Assembly: GCA_040902195.1 (NCBI GenBank)
Contig: JBBDXS010000014.1
Location: 248,001-312,000 of the forward strand
Origin: JBBDXS01 sp040902195
GTDB taxonomy: Bacteria > Chloroflexota > Dehalococcoidia > DSTF01 > RBG-16-68-14
Length of the DNA stretch: 64,000 nucleotides
Reading direction: 5' to 3'
In this document: positions 16,078 to 24,534 of the stretch, piece by piece
Layout of the letters: each line of letters begins with the position of its first letter
How positions within the stretch are numbered: the stretch's first letter is position 1
Program-made: the position numbers and the translations under genes
The notes under the pieces: model-generated
What the model saw: only the letters and a program-made list of their open reading frames with translations
The model's database searches: none
What the model was told of the DNA's origin: nothing

Positions 16078-16457
16078 GCTACGTCCTCGATACGACTGCG
16101 GTCATAACGCTGCTTGACGATCGACCCGGCGCCGATCAGGTGCAGGCGGTCATGGAAGGGGAGGAAGACGTGTTCCTCCCCTTCATCACGCTTATGGAGG
16201 TTCGCTACGTGCTCATGCGCCAATACCCCCCGGAACGGGTCGCCGAGCTCATCGAGATCATTCGCGCCACGGCCGTGAAGATCGAGGAGTCGACGCCGGA
16301 ATGGGGCGTCAGGGCCGCCTTGGTCAAGAGCCGCGGCGGCCTCTCCTTAGCCGATTCCTGGATCGCCGCGCTGGCGCTCCTCCGCGACGCGACGCTCCTC
16401 CACCACGACCCCGAGTACGATCAGGTCAAAGGGCTCAAAGCCCTCCGCTTGCGCTAG
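16074..16457 (+). CDS. PIN-domain RNase toxin (VapC-like)
   Basis: A 127-residue PIN-domain protein. Acidic residues expected in the active site are D6 (YVLDTTA), the glutamate in TLMEVRYVLM and the aspartate in LSLADSWIAALALL. The GTG start overlaps the antitoxin stop, giving the usual antitoxin-first operon. The last codons contain a TAGAAT box used by the next gene. It likely cleaves RNA; its target is unknown. Confidence 0.88.
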   Translation: MSYVLDTTAVITLLDDRPGADQVQAVMEGEEDVFLPFITLMEVRYVLMRQYPPERVAELIEIIRATAVKIEESTPEWGVRAALVKSRGGLSLADSWIAALALLRDATLLHHDPEYDQVKGLKALRLR

Positions 16458-16466
16458 AATCGCCTG

Positions 16467-16847
16467 GTGGAGCCCGAACATTTCGAGGAGCTGGTCCGGC
16501 GCGCGCTCGATACGCTCCCTCAAGACATCGCAGCGCGTATCGACAACGTCGACGTGGAAGTCCACGACTGGCCGGATGCCGCGCTGCTCGCTTCCGCCCG
16601 CGTCGGCCGGGGCCGGACGCTGCTCGGCCTCTACCAGGGCGTGCCGCTGACGCGCCGGAACTCCGGCTACAACCTCGTCGCGCCGGACCGGATCATCATC
16701 TTCCAGGGACCGATCGAGCGGCTGGCGAGCAACGACGACGAGCTGGTCGACCGCGTGCGCGAAGTCGTCGTGCACGAGGTCGCCCACCACTTCGGCATCA
16801 GCGACGCGCGCCTCGCCGAGATCGAGCGCGAACGGAGGCAGCGCTAG
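16467..16847 (+). CDS. Zincin-like metallopeptidase family protein (DUF1025 type)
   Basis: A 126-residue protein with the zinc motif HEVAHH (HExxH) near residue 105, the position found in the small metallopeptidases of the DUF1025/Zincin_1 group. The middle contains the family-like LGLYQGVPLTRR segment. It starts with GTG; a TAGAAT box at 16455-16460 ends 6 bases before it and overlaps the PIN stop codon, suggesting a leaderless transcript. It ends immediately before the amidohydrolase ATG, so the two are co-transcribed. Physiological substrate unknown. Confidence 0.8.
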   Translation: MEPEHFEELVRRALDTLPQDIAARIDNVDVEVHDWPDAALLASARVGRGRTLLGLYQGVPLTRRNSGYNLVAPDRIIIFQGPIERLASNDDELVDRVREVVVHEVAHHFGISDARLAEIERERRQR

Positions 16848-17693
16848 ATGCCTCGCGCTATCGATGTCCACATCCACCCGCCGGTGCCCGGGCACCAGCT
16901 CCCGACCGACGACCCGGAGACGCGCGCCTACTTCCGCTCGGCGATGGACCATCGCACGGTGGAGGAGATGGCGGAGTACTATGCACAGCTCGACATCTTT
17001 GGTGTGATCTTCCACAGCGACGCCGAAACAGCGACCGGGATCCCGCCCGTCCCGAACGACGCTATCGCCGAGATTGTGCGCCGCTATCCGCAGCGGTTCG
17101 CCGGTTTTGGCTCCGTCGATCCGTGGAAGCCGGACACCATCCGTGAAGTCGAGCGTTGCGCAAGCGAGCTGGGGTTGATCGGGCTGAAGTTCCATCCCCA
17201 GCAGCAGGCCTTCTACCCAAACGACGCCGAGCGCTGCTATCCGATCTGGGAAGTCGCGCAGCGGCTGGGGCTGATCGTGCTGTTTCACACCGGCACGACG
17301 GGCGTCGGCGCCGGGAAGCCGGGCGGCGGCGGGATCAAGCTCAAGTACGCGCGGCCCATACCTTACATCGATGACGTCGCCGCCGACTTCCCGGAGCTGA
17401 CGATCATCATGGCCCACCCCAGCTTTCCCTGGCAGGACGAGCAGCTCGCGATGCTGGTGCACAAGCCGAACGTGTACATGGACCTCTCCGGCTGGTCGCC
17501 GAAGTACTTCTCGCCGCTGCTCGTGCAGTACGCGAAGACGCTGGCGCAGGACAAGGTCATGTTCGGCTCCGACTACCCGGTAATCAGCCCGGAGCGCTGG
17601 CTGAACGACTTCGACGCGCTCGGCTTCGACGACGCGGTGCGCCAGAAAGTGCTCTTCGACAACGCCAAGCGCGTCCTCAGGCTGGACGTATGA
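16848..17693 (+). CDS. Amidohydrolase 2 family TIM-barrel metal-dependent hydrolase
   Basis: A 281-residue protein. The metal motif H8-x-H10 (DVHIHPP) lies at the first beta strand. Later ligands are visible in GLKFHPQQQ, IIMAHPSFPW and the terminal MFGSDYPV aspartate. This set fits the ACMSD/amidohydrolase-2 family of decarboxylases and hydrolases. The substrate is unknown. It starts right after the zincin stop and overlaps the GNAT gene by 4 bases (ATGA), so it lies in a zincin-amidohydrolase-GNAT-tldE operon. Confidence 0.85.
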   Translation: MPRAIDVHIHPPVPGHQLPTDDPETRAYFRSAMDHRTVEEMAEYYAQLDIFGVIFHSDAETATGIPPVPNDAIAEIVRRYPQRFAGFGSVDPWKPDTIREVERCASELGLIGLKFHPQQQAFYPNDAERCYPIWEVAQRLGLIVLFHTGTTGVGAGKPGGGGIKLKYARPIPYIDDVAADFPELTIIMAHPSFPWQDEQLAMLVHKPNVYMDLSGWSPKYFSPLLVQYAKTLAQDKVMFGSDYPVISPERWLNDFDALGFDDAVRQKVLFDNAKRVLRLDV

Positions 17694-18457
17694 CCGCCGA
17701 TCTCGTCGCCCTCGGCGACGCTAACTACTACGAGGCCTGGGCCATGCTGGCGCGAGCCGCGTACGATGGCGACGTGCGCGACCTCGATGGCGTCCTGGTC
17801 ACCACGGCGGGGACGCCGGTCCTGTGGCTCAACATCGCCTTCGTCACGCGGCGGCTCCCCGATCCTGAAGCGCAGCTCAGCGCCGCACGCGCCTACTTCG
17901 ACGAGCGGGGCCTCCCGTTCCTCGTGCGCATCCGCGAGGGGCTGGACGAGGACGCCGAGCGCGCAGCCGGGCGCCTCGGCATGCCGTACACAGACACGAT
18001 CCCCGGCATGGCGCTCGATCCGATCCCGCCCGCGCCGGACGCGACCGCGCCGCTCGCGATCGAGGAGGTCGACGCGCGCACGCTGGACGCGTTCGTCACG
18101 CTCAACGCCGAAGCGTTCGACATCCCGCTCGAGGCGTGTCGCAAGGTGCTACCGCCGGACATTCTCGAGGAGCCGCACGCGCACTGGTACCTCGGCCTCG
18201 CGGACGGCAAGCCGGCCGCGACATCCGGTCTCGTGATCACCGACGGCATCGCCGGTGTACACTTCGTCTCGACGGATGCCACCTACCGGCGCCGAGGGTT
18301 CGGCGAGGCGATGACGCGTCACGCCGCGCTCGAAGGCCGGAAGCGCGGCCTCTCGGTCGCCTACCTCCAGTCGTCGGAGATGGGCTATCCCGTCTACGAG
18401 CGTATGGGCTACCGGCGCGTGACCGGATACAAAACGTTTGTGACAAAGGAGACGTAA
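17690..18457 (+). CDS. GNAT family N-acetyltransferase
   Basis: A 255-residue acetyltransferase with a C-terminal GNAT domain: motif A VSTDATYRRRGFGEAMTRHA (about residues 185-205) binds acetyl-CoA and YPVYERMGYRRV closes the fold. The N-terminal half looks like a degenerate second GNAT-like domain without the R-x2-G-x-G loop. The start overlaps the amidohydrolase stop (ATGA). The acceptor substrate is unknown; operon linkage to tldE hints at amine or peptide metabolism. Confidence 0.82.
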   Translation: MTADLVALGDANYYEAWAMLARAAYDGDVRDLDGVLVTTAGTPVLWLNIAFVTRRLPDPEAQLSAARAYFDERGLPFLVRIREGLDEDAERAAGRLGMPYTDTIPGMALDPIPPAPDATAPLAIEEVDARTLDAFVTLNAEAFDIPLEACRKVLPPDILEEPHAHWYLGLADGKPAATSGLVITDGIAGVHFVSTDATYRRRGFGEAMTRHAALEGRKRGLSVAYLQSSEMGYPVYERMGYRRVTGYKTFVTKET

Positions 18458-18460
18458 GCG

Positions 18461-19798
18461 ATGTTCAGCGAACAAGAGATGAAGGACCTCGCCGATCGCA
18501 CGCTAGCGATGAGCAAGGCAGACCAGACCGAGGTGCTGATCTTCTCGCCGCACAGCGCGCTGACGCGCTTCGCGAACAACTACATCCATCAAAACGTCGA
18601 GCAGCAGGACTTCGACGTCCGCGTGCGCTCGATCGTCGGCAAGAAGATAGGCGTCGCGGGCAGCAACGACACGTCGGACGAGGGGCTGCGCAACGTCGTC
18701 GACCGCGCGCTCATGCTGGCGCGCCATCAGCGCGAGAACCACGACTTCACGTCGCTCCCCGGGCCCAAGCCTATCACCTACGTCAACGGCTACGTCGAGC
18801 GGACGGCGCGCACGGGGCCGGAGGAGCGCGCGGCCGTCGTTAAGCAGATCTGCGACGCCGCCAGCAGCAACGGACTCGTTGCCGCGGGCGCGTTCCGCAC
18901 GTCGACGGCGGCGGTCGCCATCGCGAACTCGCTCGGCGTGTTCGCCTACGATCTCACGACGATGACCGACATCAACACCGTCGTCATGGGCGAGCAGGGC
19001 TCGGGCCACGCCGAGCGCATCAGCATGGACGTCGGCGACATCGACGGCGCGGAGGTCGCGAAGGAGGCCGTCGATAAGGCGCTGCGCAACGTCAACCAGA
19101 CCGAGATCCCCCCCGGCGAGTACGATGTCGTCTTCCAGCCGTACGCCGTCGCCGACATCCTCGATTTCTTCGCCTACCTTTCGTTCGGCGCGCAGGCGTT
19201 CCTGGAGAAGCGCAGCTTCATGGCGGGGCGCCTCGGCGAGCAGGTGATGGGCGAGAACATCACGCTCTGGGACGACGGCCTCGCGCCCGACACGACGCCC
19301 AACCCGTTCGACTTCGAGGGCGTGCCGAAGCAGCGCGTGACGTTCGTCGACAAGGGCATCGCGCAGGGCGTCGTGTGGGACTCCTACACGGGCGGGAAGG
19401 AAGGCCGCGAGTCGACCGGTCACGCGCTGCCCGCGGGCAGCACGTTCGGGCCCGTGCCGTCGAACATGTACCTCCAGACCGGCGACGCGTCGATCGACGA
19501 CATGGTCGCCTCGACGAAGCGCGGCGTCTGGGTGAGCCGCTTCTGGTACACGCGGCCTGTCCATCCGCTCAACGTCGTCGTGACCGGCATGACGCGCGAC
19601 GGCACGTTCCTGATTGAGGACGGCAAGATCACCTCGCCGGTGCGCAACCTGCGCTTCACGCAGAGCTACCTGGACGCCATGAACAACGTCGAGCTGATCG
19701 GCAAGGACTCGATGCTGTCGCAGGCGATCGCGGGCGTCAGCCGCGTGCCGGCGCTCAAGATCCGCAACTGGAACTTCACCGGCGTCAGCCAGTACTAG
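18461..19798 (+). CDS. tldE: TldE/PmbA subunit
   Basis: A 445-residue TldE/PmbA protein, the non-zinc partner of TldD. The HExxxH motif of TldD is absent, as expected. Family features include QQDFDVRVRSIVGKKIGVAGSNDTSDEGL near residues 49-77 and a C-terminal FWYTRPVHPLNVVVTGMTRDGTFLIEDGKI block. AAAGGAG precedes the start. It is the last gene of the zincin-amidohydrolase-GNAT-tldE operon. Confidence 0.9.
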   Translation: MFSEQEMKDLADRTLAMSKADQTEVLIFSPHSALTRFANNYIHQNVEQQDFDVRVRSIVGKKIGVAGSNDTSDEGLRNVVDRALMLARHQRENHDFTSLPGPKPITYVNGYVERTARTGPEERAAVVKQICDAASSNGLVAAGAFRTSTAAVAIANSLGVFAYDLTTMTDINTVVMGEQGSGHAERISMDVGDIDGAEVAKEAVDKALRNVNQTEIPPGEYDVVFQPYAVADILDFFAYLSFGAQAFLEKRSFMAGRLGEQVMGENITLWDDGLAPDTTPNPFDFEGVPKQRVTFVDKGIAQGVVWDSYTGGKEGRESTGHALPAGSTFGPVPSNMYLQTGDASIDDMVASTKRGVWVSRFWYTRPVHPLNVVVTGMTRDGTFLIEDGKITSPVRNLRFTQSYLDAMNNVELIGKDSMLSQAIAGVSRVPALKIRNWNFTGVSQY

Positions 19799-19799
19799 G

Positions 19800-19834
19800 C
19801 GCTGGCCGCTGTTCGCTGGTCGCTGGTCGCTGGT
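19800..19834. repeat. Tandem heptamer repeat (CGCTGGT)5
   Basis: Five consecutive 7-base units: CGCTGGC, CGCTGTT, CGCTGGT, CGCTGGT, CGCTGGT. It starts right after the tldE stop. The same 7-base period with other unit sequences occurs elsewhere in the window. Confidence 0.85.
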
Positions 19835-20383
19835 ACGGTCCGAGACGCGAGCGCTGCCCGGCGGTTGACTTAGCTTTGCTGTTGCTCCTTTCACGACGCC
19901 TGGCCTCAGGTTCAGGACCGAATTAGTGCTCAATTTAGAAAAATTCCGGCGATTTCTGAATCTGAGTGCGTCGATTTATCGAGAAAAGATCTCTGTGACC
20001 TAGAGCACACTGCGTGGTTGCCCGAACGACTTGTCAGATCCCTCGGGCTCCCACCCCATCACGCTCTACCCCACACCCCTCGGGATGACAGCGCGGGGGC
20101 GTTTCCGGGACGTCTCGCCATGTCCGTTATGAGCGGGTTTCCCCTGCCGCTGGCGAGAGGCGAGGGCACTGGAGGAGGGGGCGGGTCCAGGGAGGCACGA
20201 TGGCGGACCGTTATCGGCCTGCGATGGGACGCCTCGCGTAGGGGGTTAGCCGCCAGCCGTCTTCCAGCCGGATGCCTTCGATTTGGGGCGAAGCATATCG
20301 GGTTGGCGAGAAAGCGCGAAGGGGGAGGTGGCACGATCTCGAAGCGCGATACTCGAAGCGCGACGGTAGCCCGCGAGGCGTTG
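19835..20383. other. Intergenic stretch without a gene
   Basis: No credible coding sequence. It holds an AT-rich island at about 19918-20005 in an otherwise GC-rich setting, a pair of inverted (A/T)CCCTCGGG-like ends at about 20036-20092 resembling the GATCC...GGATGAC repeats, and a CCCCTGCCGCTGGCGAGAGG segment. Open frames across it are repeat-derived and have no codon bias or family signal. Confidence 0.6.
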
Positions 20384-20411
20384 GTAGGGGCGCATGGCCA
20401 TGCGCCCCTAC
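20384..20411. repeat. 28-base perfect palindrome ending CCCCTAC
   Basis: Identical to the palindrome at 9408-9435 (arm GTAGGGGCGCATGG plus its reverse complement). It sits 27 bases upstream of the next gene, just upstream of its -10 box. Confidence 0.9.
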
Positions 20412-20438
20412 GGGAGCCTTGTGCGTTAGACTAGCCCG

Positions 20439-21764
20439 ATGCGCTCTCTGCTCCTACACAGAGCGGCGTTGCTTGGCGGTATCCTGGCCGCCGCGTTCTG
20501 CATCCGCTTGGCATTCACGCTCTGGACCGAGCCCGTTCCTGCGCACTACTCGGACGCGCAGTACTACCAGGCGACCGCGGAAAGCCTTGCCCGTGGAGAC
20601 GGCTACAGCGTCAAGTTCGGAGACGATGGCTTCGAACCCGGTAGTGACGCGAGCGAGCTTTGGCCGCCGGGGTACTCGATGTACCTGGCCGGCTGGTACA
20701 CAGCTGTTGGGGACGAGCTGTGGGTCGCGCGAGCGGCGAACGTCGTCGCTGGCAGCCTAACAATAGTCCCGATCTTCTTCATCGGCCGGCGGTTATTCGA
20801 CGAACGGACCGCCTTGCTGGCCGCCGCGATCGCGGCACTGCTCCCGAGCTTCGTCGTCTGGACGCCGGTGCTCCTCTCTGAAACGCTGTTTACGTTCCTC
20901 TTTGCATGCTGCATCGCTGGAGTGCTGTTCAGCACCAGCGAGCGACGCCTCCAGCCAGCGCTCGTGATCGCGAGCGCTCTCCTCATCGGCGTCACGGCGC
21001 TCGTTCGCGGTCAAGCGCTTGTGCTTGTACCCGTTGCCGCCGTTTGGTGGATGCTCAATCGAGTCGAGGCCAAGGAGATGTTGCGTTGGGGCGCGACCGC
21101 CCTAGTGACCGTCGCGGCCGTGCTCGGCGCGTGGACGGCACGAAATGCGATCGTCATGGACGACCCAACTGTGCTTTCGGCAAACTTCGGGTACAACCTG
21201 CGCATCGGTCACGCCGACTACTCCACGGGCCGCTACATCGTGCCGGGCGATCTTTGGGAGGCGCAGCCCGGCATCACGTTTCAAGAGCGAGAGATCCTCT
21301 TCAATGACCTGGGTAGTAGGCGCGCGATCGACTACGCCGCCTCGCATCCGCTAGATGAGCTGGAGCTGTCGGGCCGCAAAATCATGTGGCTCTGGCGTCC
21401 GGACAGCGACGGCCTGTTTTGGGTGTCCAGTTTCGGCGAAACGCCGCTGCCAGACGGCGCCCGCGAGCCGCTGCGCTGGGCGATCGACATCTCGTACCTG
21501 GCAGTCGTTGCCTTGGCGCTTGCGGGTCTATCGCGCCTGCGCAGCGCCGCGCTGTGGACGGTTCTCACGCCAATCGCGTTGTGGACCGTCGCTCACATCG
21601 TGTTCTTCGGCGAACCGCGCTACCACCTCCCAATGCTTGCCATGCTCGTGCCGCTGGCGGCGGGCGCAATCGTTTGGGCCATCGGGCGGCTTGTCGGAGC
21701 CCAAGGAAAACGAGGCCGACCGGGAAAGGTCACGGGAGGCCTGAAGGCCTCCCCTACCGGCTAA
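20439..21764 (+). CDS. GT-C membrane glycosyltransferase (GT39/ArnT-like)
   Basis: A 441-residue integral membrane protein with about 9-10 hydrophobic segments. The first periplasmic loop carries the acidic motif HYSDAQYYQATAESLARGDGY typical of GT39/PMT_2 enzymes, and WPPGYSMYLAGWY follows. It would transfer a sugar from a polyprenyl-phosphate donor. A TAGACT box at 20427-20432, 6 bases before the ATG, suggests a leaderless mRNA. The last residues (GGLKASPTG) are encoded by a palindromic repeat that supplies the 3' end. Confidence 0.8.
   Translation: MRSLLLHRAALLGGILAAAFCIRLAFTLWTEPVPAHYSDAQYYQATAESLARGDGYSVKFGDDGFEPGSDASELWPPGYSMYLAGWYTAVGDELWVARAANVVAGSLTIVPIFFIGRRLFDERTALLAAAIAALLPSFVVWTPVLLSETLFTFLFACCIAGVLFSTSERRLQPALVIASALLIGVTALVRGQALVLVPVAAVWWMLNRVEAKEMLRWGATALVTVAAVLGAWTARNAIVMDDPTVLSANFGYNLRIGHADYSTGRYIVPGDLWEAQPGITFQEREILFNDLGSRRAIDYAASHPLDELELSGRKIMWLWRPDSDGLFWVSSFGETPLPDGAREPLRWAIDISYLAVVALALAGLSRLRSAALWTVLTPIALWTVAHIVFFGEPRYHLPMLAMLVPLAAGAIVWAIGRLVGAQGKRGRPGKVTGGLKASPTG
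21734..21757. repeat. CTGAAG-type palindrome ending CCCCTAC, inside a gene end
   Basis: GGGAGGCCT-GA-AGGCCTCCC plus CTAC, overlapping the last codons of the glycosyltransferase gene. It is the same palindrome type as in the 26-kb array and at 48723. Confidence 0.8.
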
Positions 21765-21796
21765 CACCGGCGTTTCGGTGCATGGGAGCCTGCCCA

Positions 21797-23287
21797 CTAC
21801 TCCAACCGGACGTACCGCCGTGCCGAGTAGTCGTACTGCAGCACGCACTTGTTCGTGATGAACGCGGCGAGCGCCGGCACGTCTTCGACAACCGCCGCGT
21901 TGACGTGATCGTAGTAGAGGTTGATCGCGGCCGGCGTGTGCTGGCCGTAGAGATCGAAGTACGGCGGCCTGACGACATACACGAAGCTATCGCGAGGCAG
22001 GGGTCCGCAGAGACTGCGGACGCTATCGATCATCTGCTCGTTGGCTTGCCCCTGCAAGGCGAACCAAGATTGCTGATCGCGCGTGCGCATCGGCGTGACG
22101 GCTAGCGCAAGAAGGAAGGCGGCCGCCAGCGCCGCGAAGGCGGTCATCTGCATCGAACGTGGCGCCTGCCGTGCCAGCGTGGCCGCGCCCAGTACAACGA
22201 ACGCGACGAACGGCAGCGCAGCGAGGTACGTGTATCGCAGCTCGATCCACTCGTCGAAGCCGGTGAAGGGGGCCAGAGCCGCAATCGTCCAGACGAACAG
22301 GAACCCCAACACTCGCTGCCGCTGCAACACACTGAACGTGCCGGCCAGCAGGAACAGAGCGGCCAGCACTTCGCGCGCGTGGAGGAAGTCGCCGGGCCGG
22401 TACGGCAGCACCAGCCATTCGAGGTAGCGCCAGAGATTCCGAGGCATGTGCCAGCCAATCGAGTTGAGTCGCTGCGGCACCAGCAGCTCGGCCAGCTCCA
22501 TCGCCACGCCAAACGCGACGATCATCGTGATCGGCGCGCTGAGTGATGAGAGGAGTTGCCGGCGTGTTCGATGGATGTCGGCGGCCGGGATCGCGACGAG
22601 CACCGCCGGCAGAAGCACGGCGAGAATCATGGTCGATTCCTTGGTAAGCAGCGCGAAGAACGTAAGCACGAACGTCGCCGCCGCGTACCCGGGCCGGTGG
22701 ACCCGATCGGTAAGGTACTTCGTATAGCAGAGCAGCGCTGCCAGCATGAGCGCGTAGCCGAACAGCTCCGAGACCTGAGCGACCCACGACACCGCGAAGT
22801 CGTACGTTGGCGCTACGACGAACAGCAGGCCGATAGCAGCCGCGACGATGGACGACTTGGTGAGCCGCCACATGAGCAATACGGCAAGCGCGCCAACTGC
22901 TCCGTGCAGCCCGATGTTGACGGCGTGGAACGGTTGGGCGTGAAGACCGAACGGCTTGAACGCATAGAAGTAGATGTCGATGAGCGGCCGCCAAAACGGA
23001 GAAGCCTCGTCGAAGGGCTCTCCTCTCGTGAACGTAAACGCGCGGACCATCCCGCCCAGAAACGAGTGGTTGCGGACCGCGCGCAGGAAGAAGTAGTCGT
23101 CAAAGGCAAAGAAGCCGTTAACGCCAGGCCAGTAGACCGCAACGGATAGGACGAGGCAGGCGCTCATTGCAACGCCCACGAAGATGGCGTCGCGGTGGCC
23201 CACAGCCCATCGACGCGCGCGCAGGAGGCTCGAGTCCGAGGTAGACGAACGAAGGCCGCCCGCTGTACTTGTCAGCCGTTCCGCCAT
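21797..23287 (-). CDS. Multi-pass membrane protein, GT-C glycosyltransferase-like
   Basis: A 496-residue integral membrane protein with roughly 10 hydrophobic segments. The first extracytoplasmic loop contains GFFAFDDYFFLRAV, an acidic pair in the position used by GT-C glycosyltransferases. A C-terminal soluble part has the YVVRPPYFDLYGQHTPAAINLYYD segment. The start at 23287 is set by AGGAGG just upstream; an N-terminal extension would be Arg/Ser-rich and non-coding in character. It lies 22 bases after the MBL-fold gene and is convergent with the other GT-C gene. Confidence 0.7.
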   Translation of the reverse strand: MAERLTSTAGGLRSSTSDSSLLRARRWAVGHRDAIFVGVAMSACLVLSVAVYWPGVNGFFAFDDYFFLRAVRNHSFLGGMVRAFTFTRGEPFDEASPFWRPLIDIYFYAFKPFGLHAQPFHAVNIGLHGAVGALAVLLMWRLTKSSIVAAAIGLLFVVAPTYDFAVSWVAQVSELFGYALMLAALLCYTKYLTDRVHRPGYAAATFVLTFFALLTKESTMILAVLLPAVLVAIPAADIHRTRRQLLSSLSAPITMIVAFGVAMELAELLVPQRLNSIGWHMPRNLWRYLEWLVLPYRPGDFLHAREVLAALFLLAGTFSVLQRQRVLGFLFVWTIAALAPFTGFDEWIELRYTYLAALPFVAFVVLGAATLARQAPRSMQMTAFAALAAAFLLALAVTPMRTRDQQSWFALQGQANEQMIDSVRSLCGPLPRDSFVYVVRPPYFDLYGQHTPAAINLYYDHVNAAVVEDVPALAAFITNKCVLQYDYSARRYVRLE

Positions 23288-23309
23288 CGCCGCCTCCTGC
23301 GACGCGCCC

Positions 23310-23978
23310 CTACCCCTGCCGCCGCTTCGAGAGCTCTTGCAGCACGAAGGGATTCGTCTGCCGCTCGGCGTCGATGCGCGTCTCCTGCATGTGGCCCGGC
23401 AGCACGATGGTGTCGTCCGGCAGCGTGAGCAGCTTGTCGATGATACTCGCCATCTCCTGGTCGTAGTTGCCGCCGGGCAGGTCCGTGCGGCCAATCGAGC
23501 CGCGGAACAGCGTGTCGCCGCTGAAGAGCATGCCCTCCGTGTAGAACGAGACGCTCCCCTGCGTGTGGCCCGGCGTGTAGATCACCTTCAGCTTCAGGCC
23601 CGCCACCTCCACCTCGTCGCCGTCGTTGAGGAGGAAGTCCGGCTCGGGCGGCGGCGGCGCGGGCTGGCCGAGCATACGCGTCGCGTGCTCGCCGGCCATC
23701 CGCGCCAGCTCCACGTCGCCGGGGTGGAGGAGGAACGTCGCGTTCGTCGCGTCCTTCACGCCGCGGGCGCCGAGGATGTGGTCGATGTGCGCGTGCGAGT
23801 TGGCGATTTTCTTGATCGAGACGCCCATGTCGCGCGCGAGAGCGAGGATGTCCTCCGCCTGGTCGCCCGGATCGATGCAGATCGCCTCGCCGGTGCGGCG
23901 GTTGCCGACGACCCAGCAGTTCTCCGCAAACACACCTACGACGATCCCGCGCACCATCAGCTCGTTAGGGTCGGGCAT
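23310..23978 (-). CDS. MBL-fold hydrolase, glyoxalase II-like
   Basis: A 222-residue metallo-beta-lactamase-fold enzyme. All metal motifs are present: SHAHIDH (H-x-H-x-DH), the GHTQGS histidine, GDTLF aspartate and the final LPGH histidine. This arrangement fits YcbL-type glyoxalase II/thioesterases or persulfide dioxygenase relatives. The N-terminus (VVGVFAENCWVVG) is typical. A TACCAT box at 23985-23990, 6 bases before the ATG, suggests a leaderless mRNA. It probably shares a transcript with the downstream membrane protein. Confidence 0.85.
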   Translation of the reverse strand: MPDPNELMVRGIVVGVFAENCWVVGNRRTGEAICIDPGDQAEDILALARDMGVSIKKIANSHAHIDHILGARGVKDATNATFLLHPGDVELARMAGEHATRMLGQPAPPPPEPDFLLNDGDEVEVAGLKLKVIYTPGHTQGSVSFYTEGMLFSGDTLFRGSIGRTDLPGGNYDQEMASIIDKLLTLPDDTIVLPGHMQETRIDAERQTNPFVLQELSKRRQG

Positions 23979-24001
23979 GGCGGCATGGTAGCACGGGGGA
24001 A

Positions 24002-24068
24002 GAACCTTAGAACCTAGAACCTTTGAACCTCGAAGGGCGATCTCGTGGTTCCGTGGTTCCCTGGTTCT
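24002..24068. repeat. GAACCT/GGTTCC tandem repeats, 7-8 base period
   Basis: Units AGAACCTT, AGAACCT, AGAACCTT and TGAACCTC are followed by GTGGTTCC, GTGGTTCC, CTGGTTCT. The two halves are roughly inverted relative to each other. It lies between divergent genes. Confidence 0.75.
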
Positions 24069-24138
24069 GGGGGCGGGGCTGTGGAGGATGGGAAGCGCTT
24101 GCTACACTGCCGCACAACACGCAGGAAGCGAGCGCCTC

Positions 24139-24534
24139 ATGGCCCGGATGTTCTCCCTGGACGAAGCGAATGCGCTGATCCCGCGCATGAGCGAGATCGT
24201 GCGCGAGATGCAGGACAAGAAGCCCGAGGTCGATAGCCTGCGCGGCGAGCTGGGCGACATGACCGAGACAGCCTCCGGCAACGGCCACCTGGTCGAGGGC
24301 GACATGCGGGAGAAGCGGCGGCGCGCCCAGATCCTCGTCGAGCGGCTGAACGCGCTGCTCGAGGAGCTGAGCGGCATCGGCTGCGAGCTGAAGGGCGTCG
24401 AAGAGGGGCTGATCGACTTTCCCACGACGCGCGAAGGCCGCACCGTCTACCTCTGCTGGAAGCTCGGCGAAGAGCGCATCGAGTTCTGGCACGAGCTCGA
24501 CACGGGGTTCGCGGGGCGCCAGCCGCTCTCGTGA
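24139..24534 (+). CDS. DUF2203 family protein
   Basis: A 131-residue protein matching the DUF2203 pattern: an N-terminal FSLDEANALIPRM segment, a helical middle with strong coiled-coil character (about residues 20-85), and the C-terminal CWKLGEERIEFWHELDTGFAGRQPL signature. Function unknown. A TACACT box at 24103-24108 probably drives it. The stop overlaps the start of the methyltransferase gene by 4 bases (GTGA), so the two are co-translated. Confidence 0.85.
   Translation: MARMFSLDEANALIPRMSEIVREMQDKKPEVDSLRGELGDMTETASGNGHLVEGDMREKRRRAQILVERLNALLEELSGIGCELKGVEEGLIDFPTTREGRTVYLCWKLGEERIEFWHELDTGFAGRQPLS

Noticed and set aside
18503..19933. 476-codon frame antisense to tldE
   Set aside because: Shadow of tldE; low-complexity translation and no ribosome site.
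20059..20334. 91-codon minus-strand frame in the 20-kb gap
   Set aside because: Pro/Arg-rich translation of repeat sequence (PSPLASGRG type), no ribosome site, no family.
21797..23494. Longer start (23494) for the minus-strand GT-C-like protein
   Set aside because: The extra 69 residues are Arg/Ser/Cys-rich and overlap the upstream MBL gene; AGGAGG lies directly before the ATG at 23287.
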